NCBI RefSeq assembly: GCF_000158475.2
Contig: NZ_KI392031.1
Span: 62,001 to 126,000, forward strand
Source: Oxalobacter paraformigenes
Lineage (GTDB): Bacteria > Pseudomonadota > Gammaproteobacteria > Burkholderiales > Burkholderiaceae_D
Direction: 5' to 3'
DNA length: 64,000 nucleotides
Part shown: in pieces, positions 1 through 9,047 of the stretch
Layout of the letters: each line of letters opens with the position of its first letter
Numbering within the stretch: position 1 is the stretch's first letter
Notes under the pieces: model-generated
Seen by the model: the letters and a program-made list of their open reading frames with translations, nothing else
Databases searched by the model: none
What the model was told of the DNA's origin: nothing
Position numbers and translations under genes: made by a program

Positions 1-1
1 C

Positions 2-784
2 TCGGAAAAGAAAATCGAAAACGAAATGGATGCCGCACTGGAGAACAGGGAATTTGTGCTTTATTTCCAGCCGAAAGTTGATATCGCCACTTCACGCATT
101 GTGGGAGCCGAAGGGCTGGTGCGTTGGCAGCACCCGTCTGAAGGCACGATTCCGCCGGATCAATTCATTCCATTGTTCGAGAGAAACGGATTCATCATTC
201 AACTGGACGAGTTTGTTTGGGAACAGGCATGTGTTTGCCTGCGCAAATGGATTGATCAGGGGCGTGAGCCGGTACCAATCTCCGTCAATGTTTCGCGCAT
301 GCATATTCACGACGAGGGGCTGTCGGCCAAACTGGCCAGCCTGATCGGCAAATACAACTTGTCTCCGAAATGGCTGGAACTGGAGCTGACGGAAAGCATT
401 TTCTTTGAAAATGCCGATTTGCTTGTAAGAACTGTCCAAAATCTTCAGAAAGAGGGGTTCCGTTTTTCACTGGATGACTTCGGCGCAGGGTATTCGTCGC
501 TGAATATGCTGAAAAGCCTTCCGGTCGAAACGATCAAGCTCGATCGCGGTTTTTTTAATGAAGTCATTGTGACTTCGCGGGGGAAAACGGTAGTGGCACA
601 TACCATATCGCTGGCGAAAGCGCTGAATATCGACGTGATTGCCGAAGGCGTTGAAAACCGGGAGCAGACGGAGTTTCTTCTTGGAGCGGGTTGTTCGCTG
701 GCACAGGGGTATTATTATTCACCACCGGTTTCTGCAACGGAGTTCGAGATAATGGCCTTTGAGAAAAAATATCTCCGTCCCTGA
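2..784 (+). CDS. EAL-domain cyclic-di-GMP phosphodiesterase, C-terminal part (5' end outside window)
   Basis: The reading frame is already open at base 2 and its first ATG (base 26) lies in the usual linker before an EAL domain, so the gene starts upstream of the window. What is visible is one complete EAL domain, which hydrolyses c-di-GMP to pGpG. The signature is EGLVRW rather than EALLRW, keeping the metal-binding Glu. The other expected residues are present: Asn in SVNVSR, Glu in LELTES, the Asp pair in DDFGAGYSS, Lys in IKLDRGF, Glu in IAEGVEN and Gln in AQGYYYSPP. The domain therefore looks catalytically competent. Many such proteins carry GGDEF or sensor domains N-terminally; that part cannot be seen. 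It ends with TGA at 782-784 and is followed by about 560 bases without an intact gene. Confidence 0.9.
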   Translation, partial: SEKKIENEMDAALENREFVLYFQPKVDIATSRIVGAEGLVRWQHPSEGTIPPDQFIPLFERNGFIIQLDEFVWEQACVCLRKWIDQGREPVPISVNVSRMHIHDEGLSAKLASLIGKYNLSPKWLELELTESIFFENADLLVRTVQNLQKEGFRFSLDDFGAGYSSLNMLKSLPVETIKLDRGFFNEVIVTSRGKTVVAHTISLAKALNIDVIAEGVENREQTEFLLGAGCSLAQGYYYSPPVSATEFEIMAFEKKYLRP

Positions 785-850
785 TGCAATAGCGTTTCCC
801 TTGCGAAAATACCTGGTGACCCGATACAGGAAGCCCGCCTCCTTGAGGGA

Positions 851-1080
851 TCAGGCTGATTTGGCGGTTTCAAGGGGTGCGGATAACGGAAGATTGACTG
901 AACAATCGACAGGACAGGCGATCAGAGTAGTGCCTTCGTAACGGAAGGCTTCGTTCAGCAAGGAAACGGGATCGTCCGCTTTTCCGGCCAGTTTGCCGCG
1001 GGCGCCAAAGCTTTCGACGGATTTTTTCGAGGAATCGGCCGCATGCGCACGAATGGCGCCGTATCCGGCGGAAACGGGGG
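851..1080 (-). pseudogene. Remnant of a thiamine-diphosphate enzyme, acetolactate synthase (AlsS)-like C-terminus
   Basis: Read on the minus strand, 1080 to 851 stays open for about 76 codons and ends at TGA. It contains VESFGARGK, then DDPVSLLNEAF, then GTTLIACPVDCSVNLPL. This order matches the end of catabolic acetolactate synthases (YAESFGAxG ... LxxxLxxAL ... PTLIDVPVDYSxN). Just upstream the frame meets a stop, and I find no convincing continuation up to the tRNA-Lys terminator, so only the tail of the former enzyme of about 550 residues survives. Seen: an open frame with family-like motifs. Inferred: a decayed gene. A related ThDP enzyme is also possible. Confidence 0.5.
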
Positions 1081-1304
1081 ATAGTGGGCCAGTTTATCCC
1101 ATCAGGCGCTATTTCAACCTGCTTCGGATGGGCCGCGGCAGTCTTTTGTACAGACAGGAAGCGGGTCGGCTTCAGCCTGTGCTGTTTGAAAAGACTGCAC
1201 CGGGTGTTTGGGAAAATACCGTCATACGCCTGCAAGATAGCATTTTGCCGCGTATCAGAGGAAGGGGAAAAAGAAAACGTCTTGTGCGCTGGCACAATGA
1301 AGGC

Positions 1305-1336
1305 AAAAAAAATCCACTGAAAAATCAGTGGATTTT
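1305..1336 (-). terminator. Rho-independent terminator of tRNA-Lys
   Basis: The inverted repeat AATCCACTGA / TCAGTGGATT encloses a short A/T loop. On the minus strand it is followed by a run of eight T. It begins 9 bases beyond the 3' end of tRNA-Lys, so it most likely ends that transcript. Confidence 0.8.
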
Positions 1337-1344
1337 CATGATTC

Positions 1345-1420
1345 TGGTAGGCCGTGGGCGGCTCGAACGCCCGACCAACGGATTAAAAGTCCGCTGCTCT
1401 ACCAACTGAGCTAACGACCC
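1345..1420 (-). tRNA. tRNA-Lys (anticodon TTT)
   Basis: On the minus strand a 76-base cloverleaf begins GGGTCGT and ends ACGGCCT plus A and an encoded CCA. The D-arm region is AGCTCAGTTGGTAGAGC, the anticodon loop is CTTTTAA with anticodon TTT, and the T-arm contains GTTCGAGCC. The acceptor stem pairs over seven positions with G-U pairs. A terminator follows directly. Confidence 0.95.
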
Positions 1421-1506
1421 GAAAGACCTGCATTATAGAGATCGATAGATGAAAGTGTCAAGAACTTGATAGAATATCGTCCTCATTTTTGAACATTTCT
1501 TATCTC

Positions 1507-2535
1507 ATGATTGTATTGGGCATTGAATCGTCCTGCGATGAAACGGGAATCGCGATATACGATACGGAAAAAGGCCTTCTTTCGCATGCGCTTTATTCAC
1601 AAGTCGCCTTGCATGCCGAGTATGGCGGCGTCGTTCCGGAACTGGCGTCACGCGACCATATCCGTCGTATTGTCCCGCTTCTTGAACAGGCGTTTGAAAA
1701 GGCGTCGCTTGTTCCGGCCGACATCGACGCCATCGCCTATACACAGGGGCCGGGACTGGCAGGCGCACTCTTGGTAGGCAGTTCGGTCGCGTCCGGTCTC
1801 GGGCTGGCATTGGGAAAACCGCTCATCGGCGTCCACCATCTTGAAGGCCATCTTCTTTCGCCGCTGCTGGCGAAAAATCCTCCTGTTTTTCCTTTTGTCG
1901 CCTTGCTGGTTTCCGGCGGACATACCCAGCTGATGAAGGTTGCCGGTGTCGGGTGTTATGAATTGCTGGGTGAAACGCTGGACGATGCCGCAGGCGAAGC
2001 GTTCGACAAATCGGCCAAACTGCTTGGTCTTGCTTATCCGGGCGGCCCGGAAATCTCGAAACTGGCTGAGAAAGGACGGCCCGGAATTTTTCAGTTGCCA
2101 CGGCCGATGCTGCATTCGGGAGACTTGAATTTCAGTTTTTCAGGATTGAAAACGGCTGTTCTGACGACGCTAAAGAGAGAAGGGGGCGCATCAGACGAAC
2201 AGGCGAAGGCCGATATCGCCCGCGCTTTTGTGGACGCCCTGGTCGACGTGCTGGCCACGAAATGCGCTGCGGCGCTTCGCCAGACAAAATTGAGGCAACT
2301 GGTGGTAGCCGGAGGAGTCGGGGCGAATCGCCAGTTGAGAGAGACGCTGGACAATATGGCGGTCAAAAAGCGTTTCAGCGTGTTTTATCCCGAGCTGGAA
2401 TTCTGTACGGATAACGGCGCGATGATCGCGTTTGCCGGCGCCATGCGGCTGAAGCATAATCCGGATGCGGCCCATCCGGATTATGGTTTTACAGTCAGAC
2501 CGCGCTGGCCACTTGAAGAACTGGCGGCAGGCTAG
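1507..2535 (+). CDS. tsaD: tRNA N6-adenosine threonylcarbamoyltransferase TsaD
   Basis: TsaD is the catalytic subunit that transfers the threonylcarbamoyl group from TC-AMP to A37 of ANN-decoding tRNAs, acting with TsaB and TsaE in the cytoplasm. The protein starts [14 protein letters not shown]. The metal-binding HxxxH pair falls at His111 and His115 in VHHLEGH, followed by SGGHT and, near the C-terminus, the NGAMIAFAG motif of the ASKHA fold. At 342 residues it has the normal family length. I chose ATG 1507 because conservation begins there; an in-frame start 18 bases upstream would add six unconserved residues. It is convergent with ackA, with only 22 bases between the stops. Confidence 0.97.
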   Translation: MIVLGIESSCDETGIAIYDTEKGLLSHALYSQVALHAEYGGVVPELASRDHIRRIVPLLEQAFEKASLVPADIDAIAYTQGPGLAGALLVGSSVASGLGLALGKPLIGVHHLEGHLLSPLLAKNPPVFPFVALLVSGGHTQLMKVAGVGCYELLGETLDDAAGEAFDKSAKLLGLAYPGGPEISKLAEKGRPGIFQLPRPMLHSGDLNFSFSGLKTAVLTTLKREGGASDEQAKADIARAFVDALVDVLATKCAAALRQTKLRQLVVAGGVGANRQLRETLDNMAVKKRFSVFYPELEFCTDNGAMIAFAGAMRLKHNPDAAHPDYGFTVRPRWPLEELAAG

Positions 2536-2557
2536 TTAAACGTGCCTGTTTTACCGT

Positions 2558-3781
2558 TCATTTTTTCTGCATTTCGCATTGGGCTGACAGACGGGCGCCG
2601 TGCCGGGCAATCATCAGTTCTTCGTAAGTCGGCAGAATCCAGATCGAGACAGGACTGGTGTCCCGGCTGATTTTCAGTTCGCCCAGCTGATTGGCGCGTT
2701 CGTCCAGTTCAAGACCGAGCCAGTCGAGTTGCTCGCAAATGGCTGCCCGGATTTCTGGCGAACGTTCACCGATACCTGCCGTGAAAACGAATGCATCAAG
2801 ACCGCCGCAGGCCGCGGCAAGCGAACCCGTTTCGCGAACGACCCGATAGACAAACAGGTCGATCGCCGTCTTTGCCGAAGGCGCGTCGCTCGCCATCAAG
2901 TCCCGGACATCGTTGCTGATGCCCGATACGCCGAGAAGCCCGGATTGCTGGTAAAGCAGAGTCTCCAGTTCCCGGGCATCCATGTTTTCGTATTGCAAAA
3001 GATAAAGAATAACGCCGGGATCGAGCTGACCGCACCGTGTTCCCATGACCAGCCCGTCAAGAGCCGAGAAGCCCATAGTGCTGGCCACGCTTTTCCCGCC
3101 GACCATGGCGCACATGCTGGCGCCGCTGCCAAGGTGGGCGATAATGGTTCTGCCCATGGCGGCATGCATGTCGATGTGCTTCAATTCCATACTGACGTAT
3201 TCAAAGGAAAGACCGTGGAATCCGTAGTGAAGCAATCCCTTGTCGGTCAGCGATTGCGGAAGACCGTACAGTCTGGAGATGTAGGGGTTCGTTTTGTGAA
3301 AGGACGTGTCGAAACAGACGATCTGGCAAAGGCCGGGGTAGCGCTCGGCCAGTGTGTCGATTACCTTGAGAATGCGCGGCTGGTGAAGCGGGGCCAGCGG
3401 AATGAGCGTGCGCAGATTGTCAAGTATGGACGGTGTAACGATAATCGGTTCATCATACAGGGTTCCTCCGTGAAGCATGCGGTGGCCGACGGCGCTCAGG
3501 CGGTTGGGCGCCAGAAATTTTTCGATCCATTCGATCAGGAATTCCAGCAGGGTTTCCAGCGATGCATTCGTTTCCCAGCGATGCTCGTCCATCTTGTATT
3601 TGTCGTCGTCATAGGCAATGAAGTAAGGCTTGCTGCTGCCGATGCCTTCTATTCCGCCATCGGTGCGGCGTTCGAGACGGCCGTCTTCCGTTTCCGCGAA
3701 AAGCGAGTATTTGAGGCTTGATGAACCGGCATTAATGACCGCGAAAAAACGCTGGCTGGACATGTTGTTCGCTTCACTCAT
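2558..3781 (-). CDS. ackA: Acetate kinase
   Basis: The enzyme interconverts acetate plus ATP with acetyl phosphate plus ADP, giving substrate-level ATP when paired with phosphotransacetylase. Near the N-terminus it carries NAGSSSLKYSLF, then GHRMLHGG, HLGSGAS, the signature LDGLVMGTRCGQLDPG and, in the C-terminal half, FTAGIGERSPEIR. The length of 407 residues is typical. I selected the ATG at 3781 because GGGAG lies seven bases ahead of it; a longer frame from 3814 lacks a comparable site. No pta gene is in the window. It diverges from rquA across a 379-base spacer. Confidence 0.95.
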   Translation of the reverse strand: MSEANNMSSQRFFAVINAGSSSLKYSLFAETEDGRLERRTDGGIEGIGSSKPYFIAYDDDKYKMDEHRWETNASLETLLEFLIEWIEKFLAPNRLSAVGHRMLHGGTLYDEPIIVTPSILDNLRTLIPLAPLHQPRILKVIDTLAERYPGLCQIVCFDTSFHKTNPYISRLYGLPQSLTDKGLLHYGFHGLSFEYVSMELKHIDMHAAMGRTIIAHLGSGASMCAMVGGKSVASTMGFSALDGLVMGTRCGQLDPGVILYLLQYENMDARELETLLYQQSGLLGVSGISNDVRDLMASDAPSAKTAIDLFVYRVVRETGSLAAACGGLDAFVFTAGIGERSPEIRAAICEQLDWLGLELDERANQLGELKISRDTSPVSIWILPTYEELMIARHGARLSAQCEMQKK

Positions 3782-4160
3782 CTGTTTTCTCCCGTACGGG
3801 TTCTGTTTGGGCAACCGGAAGCAAATCCGGTCAATTCATGCCATACAAGGCAGATACGACTCCTGTAATAATAGCCTGATATCGGCTGTGCCAGTCCGGT
3901 TTGGCGGGAAAGGCAGGCATTCTTTCCCAAAAGAGGCAGTTTAGAAGAAAACGGACGAACGATTTTGTCGCGAAACATGAATTTGCCGATTCCGAAAAAA
4001 ACCGAAAACGGCCGCCTTTTCTCCCGAGGGAAGGAACTGGCCCGGCGTTTCACACAGGTAAGTACGGTTTTTCAAGCTTTGGCGGAAATAGGATAAAATC
4101 GGAATATTGCTTATTATCCATATAGCCAGGCATGTCCGGAGAAAGCGGGCAGACAAGGGA
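3782..4160. other. Divergent intergenic region between ackA and rquA
   Basis: No gene is apparent in these 379 bases. A possible sigma-70-like promoter facing rquA consists of TTCAAG at 4071-4076 and TAAAAT at 4094-4099 with a 17-base spacer; its -35 match is poor. The ackA promoter must also lie here but I cannot place it with confidence. Confidence 0.35.
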
Positions 4161-4964
4161 ATGAAAACATCAGAACCAACGCCAAGCGGCATTGCCGCGT
4201 TCAGGGAACCCGGCGTTCCCGTCGAAATCCCTGCTTACTTGCACAAGATTTACTGGTGGGCCTATGAACATCCACTGGCTGTGCGTTTCTGGGATCACGG
4301 TTTTCTCATCAATTTCATTTTGCTGGGCAATTACGACCGGCTGGTCAATGCGGTGCTTGACGAGTTTCCCGACGGATTGTCTGGCACCACATTGCAGATT
4401 TCGTGTGCTTACGGAAAGCTGACGCCACGTTTGCAAAACGGATTGAACGGCGATTCGCGGCTGGATGTTATCGACGTTTTGAATGTCCAGCTTGAAAATG
4501 TGCGCAAAAAACTGAAACAACCTGACGGCAGGGTCAGACTGATACAGTGCGACGCCACCCGGCTCGACTGTCCCGACGCTGCTTACGATCAGGCGCTGAT
4601 GTTTTTTCTGCCTCATGAATTGCCCGAAGACAAGCGGCGCCAGGCCCTGTCGGAAGCGGTAAGGGTGGTCAAGCCCGGCGGGAAAATCATACTGGTTGAA
4701 TTTCACAAGCCGGCATGGTGGCATCCTCTTCGGTTTTGGCAACGCCTCGTCTTTTTCCTTTTCGAACCGTTTGCAACCGATATGTGGCGTCATGAACTGA
4801 CCCATTATCTGCCGGAAGAATATCGCTGTTCCATTGCAACACACACTACCTATTTCGGCGGTCTGTACCAGAAGCTGGTTCTCGTCAGAGACAACTGGAA
4901 AAATATTCCTTTGGCAGGCGGGACAGAAGAAGCGTCTTTTCCCTTTTCCGGCGGAATCGAGTAG
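4161..4964 (+). CDS. rquA: Rhodoquinone biosynthesis methyltransferase-like protein RquA
   Basis: RquA is required to convert ubiquinone to rhodoquinone, a low-potential quinone that lets fumarate reductase and related enzymes run in reverse under anaerobic conditions. It resembles SAM methyltransferases but its first motif departs from DxGxG. Here the N-terminal third has YLHKIYWWAYEHPLAVRFWD and LINFILLGNYDRL, then TLQISCAYGKLTPRL in place of the usual glycine-rich loop, then VIDVLNVQLENVRKKL, VVKPGGKIILVEFHKPAWWH and EPFATDMWRHEL. These match the RquA pattern as I remember it and not UbiE/UbiG. The start is uncertain: ATG 4161 is used, AAGGGA lies almost against it, and a TTG at 4107 is in frame. 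It stands alone between ackA and rpsP. Confidence 0.8.
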   Translation: MKTSEPTPSGIAAFREPGVPVEIPAYLHKIYWWAYEHPLAVRFWDHGFLINFILLGNYDRLVNAVLDEFPDGLSGTTLQISCAYGKLTPRLQNGLNGDSRLDVIDVLNVQLENVRKKLKQPDGRVRLIQCDATRLDCPDAAYDQALMFFLPHELPEDKRRQALSEAVRVVKPGGKIILVEFHKPAWWHPLRFWQRLVFFLFEPFATDMWRHELTHYLPEEYRCSIATHTTYFGGLYQKLVLVRDNWKNIPLAGGTEEASFPFSGGIE

Positions 4965-4983
4965 TGCTGTCGCAAATAAACTA

Positions 4984-5010
4984 TTGCTTTGAAGCGAATT
5001 CGGATATAAT
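4984..5010 (+). promoter_or_regulatory. Candidate sigma-70 promoter of the rpsP operon
   Basis: A perfect TATAAT lies at 5005-5010 with TTGCTT at 4984-4989, a 15-base spacer. It sits about 40 bases ahead of the rpsP start and directly after rquA, where the ribosomal operon promoter is expected. The spacer is short, so the -35 assignment is uncertain. Confidence 0.5.
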
Positions 5011-5049
5011 CTCAGGATTTTTCCGTTCGAACTTTTTTTTGGAAGACTT

Positions 5050-5289
5050 ATGGTCGTTATTCGTTTAGCTCGTGGCGGCGCCAAAAAGCGTCCTTTTTAT
5101 CAAATCGTTGCAGCCGATTCGCGCAATCGCCGTGATGGCCGTTTTATTGAACGGCTCGGTACTTACAATCCGTTCGCGGCGGAAAACGAACAGGGTATCC
5201 GTATCGCAACCGATCGCCTGGCTTACTGGCAGAGCGTTGGCGCCAAGCTGTCTCCAACCGTAGCGCGTCTGGTTGCCGCAGCCAAATAA
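5050..5289 (+). CDS. rpsP: 30S ribosomal protein S16
   Basis: S16 is a small primary binding protein of the 30S body. The 79-residue sequence starts [20 protein letters not shown] and contains [15 protein letters not shown], both hallmarks of the family. The ATG at 5050 follows GGAAGA. It is first in the operon rpsP-rimM-trmD-rplS; its last codons overlap the most upstream possible rimM start. Confidence 0.98.
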   Translation: MVVIRLARGGAKKRPFYQIVAADSRNRRDGRFIERLGTYNPFAAENEQGIRIATDRLAYWQSVGAKLSPTVARLVAAAK

Positions 5290-5851
5290 TCACGTTTCCT
5301 TTTGGACGGAATTGGAACCCGCCGGCAACCCGCAGATTCCCGCCGATCTGGTTGAAGTCGGCCATGTCGGTGGTGCCTATGGCATTCGTGGCTGGGTAAG
5401 GATAAAGCCATATTCTGCCGGGGCCGAGGCTCTTTTGGCCGTCAAGGAGTGGTGGCTGGATTCATCCGGGTCGCGCGAAGTGAAAGTCTTGCAGGCAAGA
5501 TGGCAGGGCGCTGATGTTGTGGCGTGTCTGGCCGGGGTGTCGGATCGCGATGCAGCCGAAGCTTTGCGGGGCGCGGTTGTCCGTATATCACGACGCCATT
5601 TCCCCGCTCCGGATGAGGGCGAGTATTACTGGGTTGATCTGATCGGGCTTGCCGTTTTCAACCGGCAGGGCGACTGTCTGGGAACCGTCAAAGGGCTGAT
5701 GGATAATGGCGCCCATCCCGTTTTGCAGATAGAAACCGGTATGCCGGAAGACAAAAAGCGGGAACTTTTGATTCCGTTTGTGGAGCGGCATGTCGGTAAA
5801 ATCGATATCGAAAACAGAAAAATGACGGTTGACTGGGAACTGGATTATTAA
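5273..5851 (+). CDS. rimM: Ribosome maturation factor RimM
   Basis: RimM binds S19 and assists late maturation of the 30S head. The conserved N-terminal RimM domain begins at [18 protein letters not shown], and the C-terminal PRC-barrel includes [15 protein letters not shown] and [17 protein letters not shown]. No ATG exists in frame between the rpsP stop region and the conserved domain. The gene must use a non-ATG start: TTG 5273, overlapping the end of rpsP, or TTG 5312, which has GGACGGA just before it. The longer form (192 residues) is listed. It is probably translated in coupling with rpsP. Confidence 0.93.
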   Translation: MPQPNNHVSFWTELEPAGNPQIPADLVEVGHVGGAYGIRGWVRIKPYSAGAEALLAVKEWWLDSSGSREVKVLQARWQGADVVACLAGVSDRDAAEALRGAVVRISRRHFPAPDEGEYYWVDLIGLAVFNRQGDCLGTVKGLMDNGAHPVLQIETGMPEDKKRELLIPFVERHVGKIDIENRKMTVDWELDY

Positions 5852-5896
5852 ACACAGGTCGTTTCTTATGATTTCTTTTTTCAGGAAAGATCGGTG

Positions 5897-6664
5897 ATGC
5901 AGTTCGATGTGGTCACGCTTTTTCCCGAAATGTTTGCCGCCCTGACCGGATCGGGAATAACCCGGCGGGCTTTTGAAGAAAACAGGTGTTCCCTGACTTT
6001 GTGGAATCCGCGCGATTTCACGCATGACCGGCACAGAACGGTTGATGACCGGCCTTATGGCGGTGGTCCCGGCATGGTCATGATGGCGCAGCCACTGGAA
6101 GAAGCGATTGTTGCGGCAAAGGAAAGGTTGCAAGGGGCGGGTGTCGATAATGCCAGGGTCATTTATCTTTCGCCCCAGGGCAAGCCTTTGGATCATAAAA
6201 AGGTCATGGAGCTGGGGGAATCGGCCGGGCTGATTCTCCTTTGCGGGCGGTATGAAGCGATTGACCAGAGGCTGATTGACCGGCATGTGGATGAGGAAAT
6301 CAGTATGGGCGATTTCGTCCTCTCCGGCGGTGAAATACCTGCGATGGCTTTGATGGATGCCATTGTCCGGCAGTTGCCGGGGGTGTTAAATGATGAATTG
6401 TCGGCAGTGGAAGACAGTTTTGTTTCCGGCATTCTGGATTGCCCGCATTTCACGCGCCCGCCGCAGTACAGGGGAGTTGCCGTTCCCGATGTGCTGATGG
6501 CAGGCAATCATGCCGAAATTGCCAGATGGCGCCGTCGTCAGGCATTGCTGATGACGCGGAAAAAACGTCCCGATCTGCTGGAGAAAGCGGAAAGGGAAGG
6601 GAAACTGTCTGAAGAGGACAAAAGGTTTTTAAGCAGTAGCAGTTGGTGTATAGTAGGAGAGTGA
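5897..6664 (+). CDS. trmD: tRNA (guanine-N1-)-methyltransferase TrmD
   Basis: TrmD methylates G37 of tRNAs with a G at position 36, preventing +1 frameshifting. It is a SPOUT-fold, knotted homodimer. The protein starts [13 protein letters not shown] and shows [33 protein letters not shown] and [13 protein letters not shown], which form the SAM-binding knot. The length of 255 residues is normal. ATG 5897 was preferred over the GTG three bases earlier because conservation begins with it and AGGAAAGA lies upstream. Third gene of the ribosomal operon. Confidence 0.97.
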   Translation: MQFDVVTLFPEMFAALTGSGITRRAFEENRCSLTLWNPRDFTHDRHRTVDDRPYGGGPGMVMMAQPLEEAIVAAKERLQGAGVDNARVIYLSPQGKPLDHKKVMELGESAGLILLCGRYEAIDQRLIDRHVDEEISMGDFVLSGGEIPAMALMDAIVRQLPGVLNDELSAVEDSFVSGILDCPHFTRPPQYRGVAVPDVLMAGNHAEIARWRRRQALLMTRKKRPDLLEKAEREGKLSEEDKRFLSSSSWCIVGE

Positions 6665-6767
6665 GCTTTCGCTCGCGTTTATTAACCGTCATCCTATACC
6701 GGGTACCCGTCATAAAGACAAAAAAGGATTCGTCCAGTACGCCGGCACGATGACATGAGGAGTTGAA

Positions 6768-7145
6768 ATGAATCTGATTGAGCAGTTAGAAAAAGAAGAA
6801 ATCGAACGTTTGGGAAAAAACATTCCTGAATTCGCACCGGGCGATACCGTTGTCGTCAATGTGATGGTTGTTGAAGGCAATCGCAAACGTGCGCAGGCTT
6901 ATGAAGGCGTGGTCATTTCCCGTCGCAATCGTGGCCTGAATTCCAATTTCATCGTTCGCAAGATTTCTTCGGGTGAAGGGGTGGAACGGACTTTCCAGCT
7001 TTATTCTCCACTGATCGCTTCCATTGAAGTCAAGCGTCGTGGTGATGTCCGGCGCGCGAAGCTGTATTACTTGCGTGAGCGTTCAGGCAAGTCTGCACGT
7101 ATCAAGGAAAAATTGCCCAGCCGGAGCGCCAAGAGCGCCGAATAA
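6768..7145 (+). CDS. rplS: 50S ribosomal protein L19
   Basis: L19 sits at the 30S-50S interface. The 125-residue sequence has [47 protein letters not shown] and [16 protein letters not shown], all typical. A good ribosome-binding site (GAGGAG) precedes the ATG. The 103 bases between trmD and rplS hold no other gene. A strong terminator follows at 7167. Confidence 0.98.
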   Translation: MNLIEQLEKEEIERLGKNIPEFAPGDTVVVNVMVVEGNRKRAQAYEGVVISRRNRGLNSNFIVRKISSGEGVERTFQLYSPLIASIEVKRRGDVRRAKLYYLRERSGKSARIKEKLPSRSAKSAE

Positions 7146-7166
7146 TTGAGCGTTGATTCAATGACG

Positions 7167-7195
7167 AAGGGGGCATCAGGGATGCCCCCTTTTTG
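7167..7195 (+). terminator. Rho-independent terminator of the rpsP-rplS operon
   Basis: A nine-base perfect stem GGGGGCATC / GATGCCCCC (7169-7177 and 7181-7189) with a three-base loop is followed by TTTTT. It begins about 20 bases after the rplS stop. Confidence 0.95.
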
Positions 7196-7212
7196 TATTG
7201 TCAGGAGCAAAT

Positions 7213-7881
7213 ATGGCCAAATTGGGTTTTGATCCGGAAAAATTGCCTGTCGATTCGATAGGCGCCGGAGAAGCTGTTCCGGATGAACGCCTGAATCCGG
7301 AATGGATACGGAACCGGTTTTCCAATCCTCCGGTCTGGACGCCGGAAATCAATGCGGAACCGGCTTTCGTTCATCGTGATCGCTGGATACCGGCGGCCGT
7401 ACTGGTGCCGCTTGTCGATCGGCAGGATGGTTTGTCGCTCATGCTGACGCAGCGGGCCATGCATATGCACGATCATCCAGGGCAGATCAGTTTTCCCGGC
7501 GGCCGCGTCGATCTGACCGACAGTACCCGCATTGAAACAGCCTTGCGTGAAATGGAAGAAGAAGTCGGAATTGATCGCAGTCATGTCGATATTCTGGGAA
7601 CGCTGCCGGAATACCGGACAGGAAGCGGATACCGGGTGACACCCGTGGTTTCCATTGTCACGCCGCCTTTCGATACGCACACTAATCCGGATGAAGTCGC
7701 GGAGGTGTTTGAAGTGCCTTTTCCTTTTTTCATGAACGGAACCAATTATCAGCTCAGGTCGGCGGAATTTCCCAATGGAGCAGGCAAAAGGACTTTTTAT
7801 ACGGTACCGTATGAGAACCGTTTTGTCTGGGGCGCTACGGCGGGAATGTTGCGGAATTTATACCATTTCCTGAAAGCGTAG
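7213..7881 (+). CDS. Nudix hydrolase, CoA pyrophosphatase (NudL/YeaB type)
   Basis: This family hydrolyses CoA and its derivatives to 3',5'-ADP and phosphopantetheine. The subgroup signature LTQRAMHMHDHPGQISFPGG precedes the Nudix box, which reads GGRVDLTD...TALREMEEEVGI at about residues 96-120. The N-terminal 60 residues are an extension common in betaproteobacterial members. ATG 7213 follows AGGAG at a good distance; an in-frame TTG 15 bases earlier is less likely. It lies just after the rplS terminator, so it needs its own promoter or read-through. Confidence 0.88.
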   Translation: MAKLGFDPEKLPVDSIGAGEAVPDERLNPEWIRNRFSNPPVWTPEINAEPAFVHRDRWIPAAVLVPLVDRQDGLSLMLTQRAMHMHDHPGQISFPGGRVDLTDSTRIETALREMEEEVGIDRSHVDILGTLPEYRTGSGYRVTPVVSIVTPPFDTHTNPDEVAEVFEVPFPFFMNGTNYQLRSAEFPNGAGKRTFYTVPYENRFVWGATAGMLRNLYHFLKA

Positions 7882-8054
7882 TTGCCACGAAACGGGTTTT
7901 TGGGCGGCGATGGACGGTTCCGGCAAGAGGGAAACGGTGTTTGGCAGATTGGGGAACCAGGTTGAAGGATCCGTTTTCCGCCCGGCTTTCCGGTGTTTGA
8001 TTATGCTATCCGGCTGGGTTATTGTATCGATAAGACGGCTCATCCGGAATTTTC

Positions 8055-9002
8055 ATGATTTTTTTCTCCATTCTTTGCGCGCTGCTGATCGACCATTTCA
8101 GGCCGATGCGAAACGGCAATCTTTTTTTCAGATCGATGCGCGCAGTTGCCACTCATGTCAGAAACTGGTGCGATACGGGCCTGATCCATCATGCCAGGAT
8201 GGGCTGGGCAACAGTCGTCGCGTTCTTTGTATTTCCGGTGCTCGCAATTTACTGGATATGTCTTTCGATTCATCCGTTTTTCGGTTTGTTGTGGAATATC
8301 CTGATCCTGTATTTGTGCATGGGATTTCGTCATTACAATCATTATTTTACTGCCATTCAAATGGCATTGTTAAATGGAGAAAACAGTCAGGCGCGAAACT
8401 TGCTTTCGGAATGGTGCGGTTGCCGGATGGAGGAAGCGGAGGATGGGGAGATAACGCACCTTGTTATCGAAAAATCGCTGGTAACGGTTTTGAAAGATGT
8501 GTTTGGCGTTATTTTCTGGTTTGTTTTGCCTTTCGGTCCAGCCGGCGCCGTTTTTTATCGGGTCTCCGCCTGTTTGCAAACGTACTGGCAGGAGAAAAAG
8601 GAAAAGGGTGACGATTTTGGCATGTTTGCCGAAAAAATGTTTTACTGGATAAACTGGTTGCCGGTCAGGCTGGCGGCTGTTTCGTTTGCCATGGTGGGAA
8701 ATTTTGAAAACGCCATTTATGGATGGAAAAATTTCTCCGGGTACTGGAAAAACAGGAATGTCGGCGTTCTGCTGGCATCTGCCGGGGGCGCGATGGGAGT
8801 CAGGCTTGGAATGGTTGCTAACGAAAAGAATGTTTCGCATGGTGTCCTGTCTGTGAATGTGTCTGGTGCCGGACAGGATTTGCCGCCCGGGGAAGAACCG
8901 GCCATCCGGTTTTTACAAAGTACGCTGGGATTGATATGGCGAACCTTGTTGTTGTGGCTGATAGTGCTCTTTCTTTTTACAATGGCGTTTTATCTGGCAT
9001 GA
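8055..9002 (+). CDS. CobD/CbiB-family integral membrane protein
   Basis: CobD/CbiB proteins attach aminopropanol to cobyric acid during cobalamin synthesis. Many betaproteobacteria carry a divergent single-copy homologue, without other cob genes nearby, whose role is unclear. This 315-residue protein begins MIFFSILCALLIDHFRP, an N-terminus typical of that group. It has hydrophobic segments near residues 52-95 and 155-180 and a C-terminal one ending LLLWLIVLFLFTMAFYLA. A CbiB-like stretch, AMVGNFENAIYGWKNF, lies in the middle. No cobalamin genes are nearby; relA follows by 45 bases. The ribosome-binding site is weak. The enzymatic role is not assured. Confidence 0.7.
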   Translation: MIFFSILCALLIDHFRPMRNGNLFFRSMRAVATHVRNWCDTGLIHHARMGWATVVAFFVFPVLAIYWICLSIHPFFGLLWNILILYLCMGFRHYNHYFTAIQMALLNGENSQARNLLSEWCGCRMEEAEDGEITHLVIEKSLVTVLKDVFGVIFWFVLPFGPAGAVFYRVSACLQTYWQEKKEKGDDFGMFAEKMFYWINWLPVRLAAVSFAMVGNFENAIYGWKNFSGYWKNRNVGVLLASAGGAMGVRLGMVANEKNVSHGVLSVNVSGAGQDLPPGEEPAIRFLQSTLGLIWRTLLLWLIVLFLFTMAFYLA

Positions 9003-9047
9003 ACAGTTGCACGGCGATGTGACGTGTGGAATGACGATGGATGGATT

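Noticed and set aside
2600-3721. 373-codon plus-strand open frame opposite ackA
   Set aside because: It is the antisense of a well-conserved acetate kinase and has no family motifs; long antisense frames are common at this base composition.
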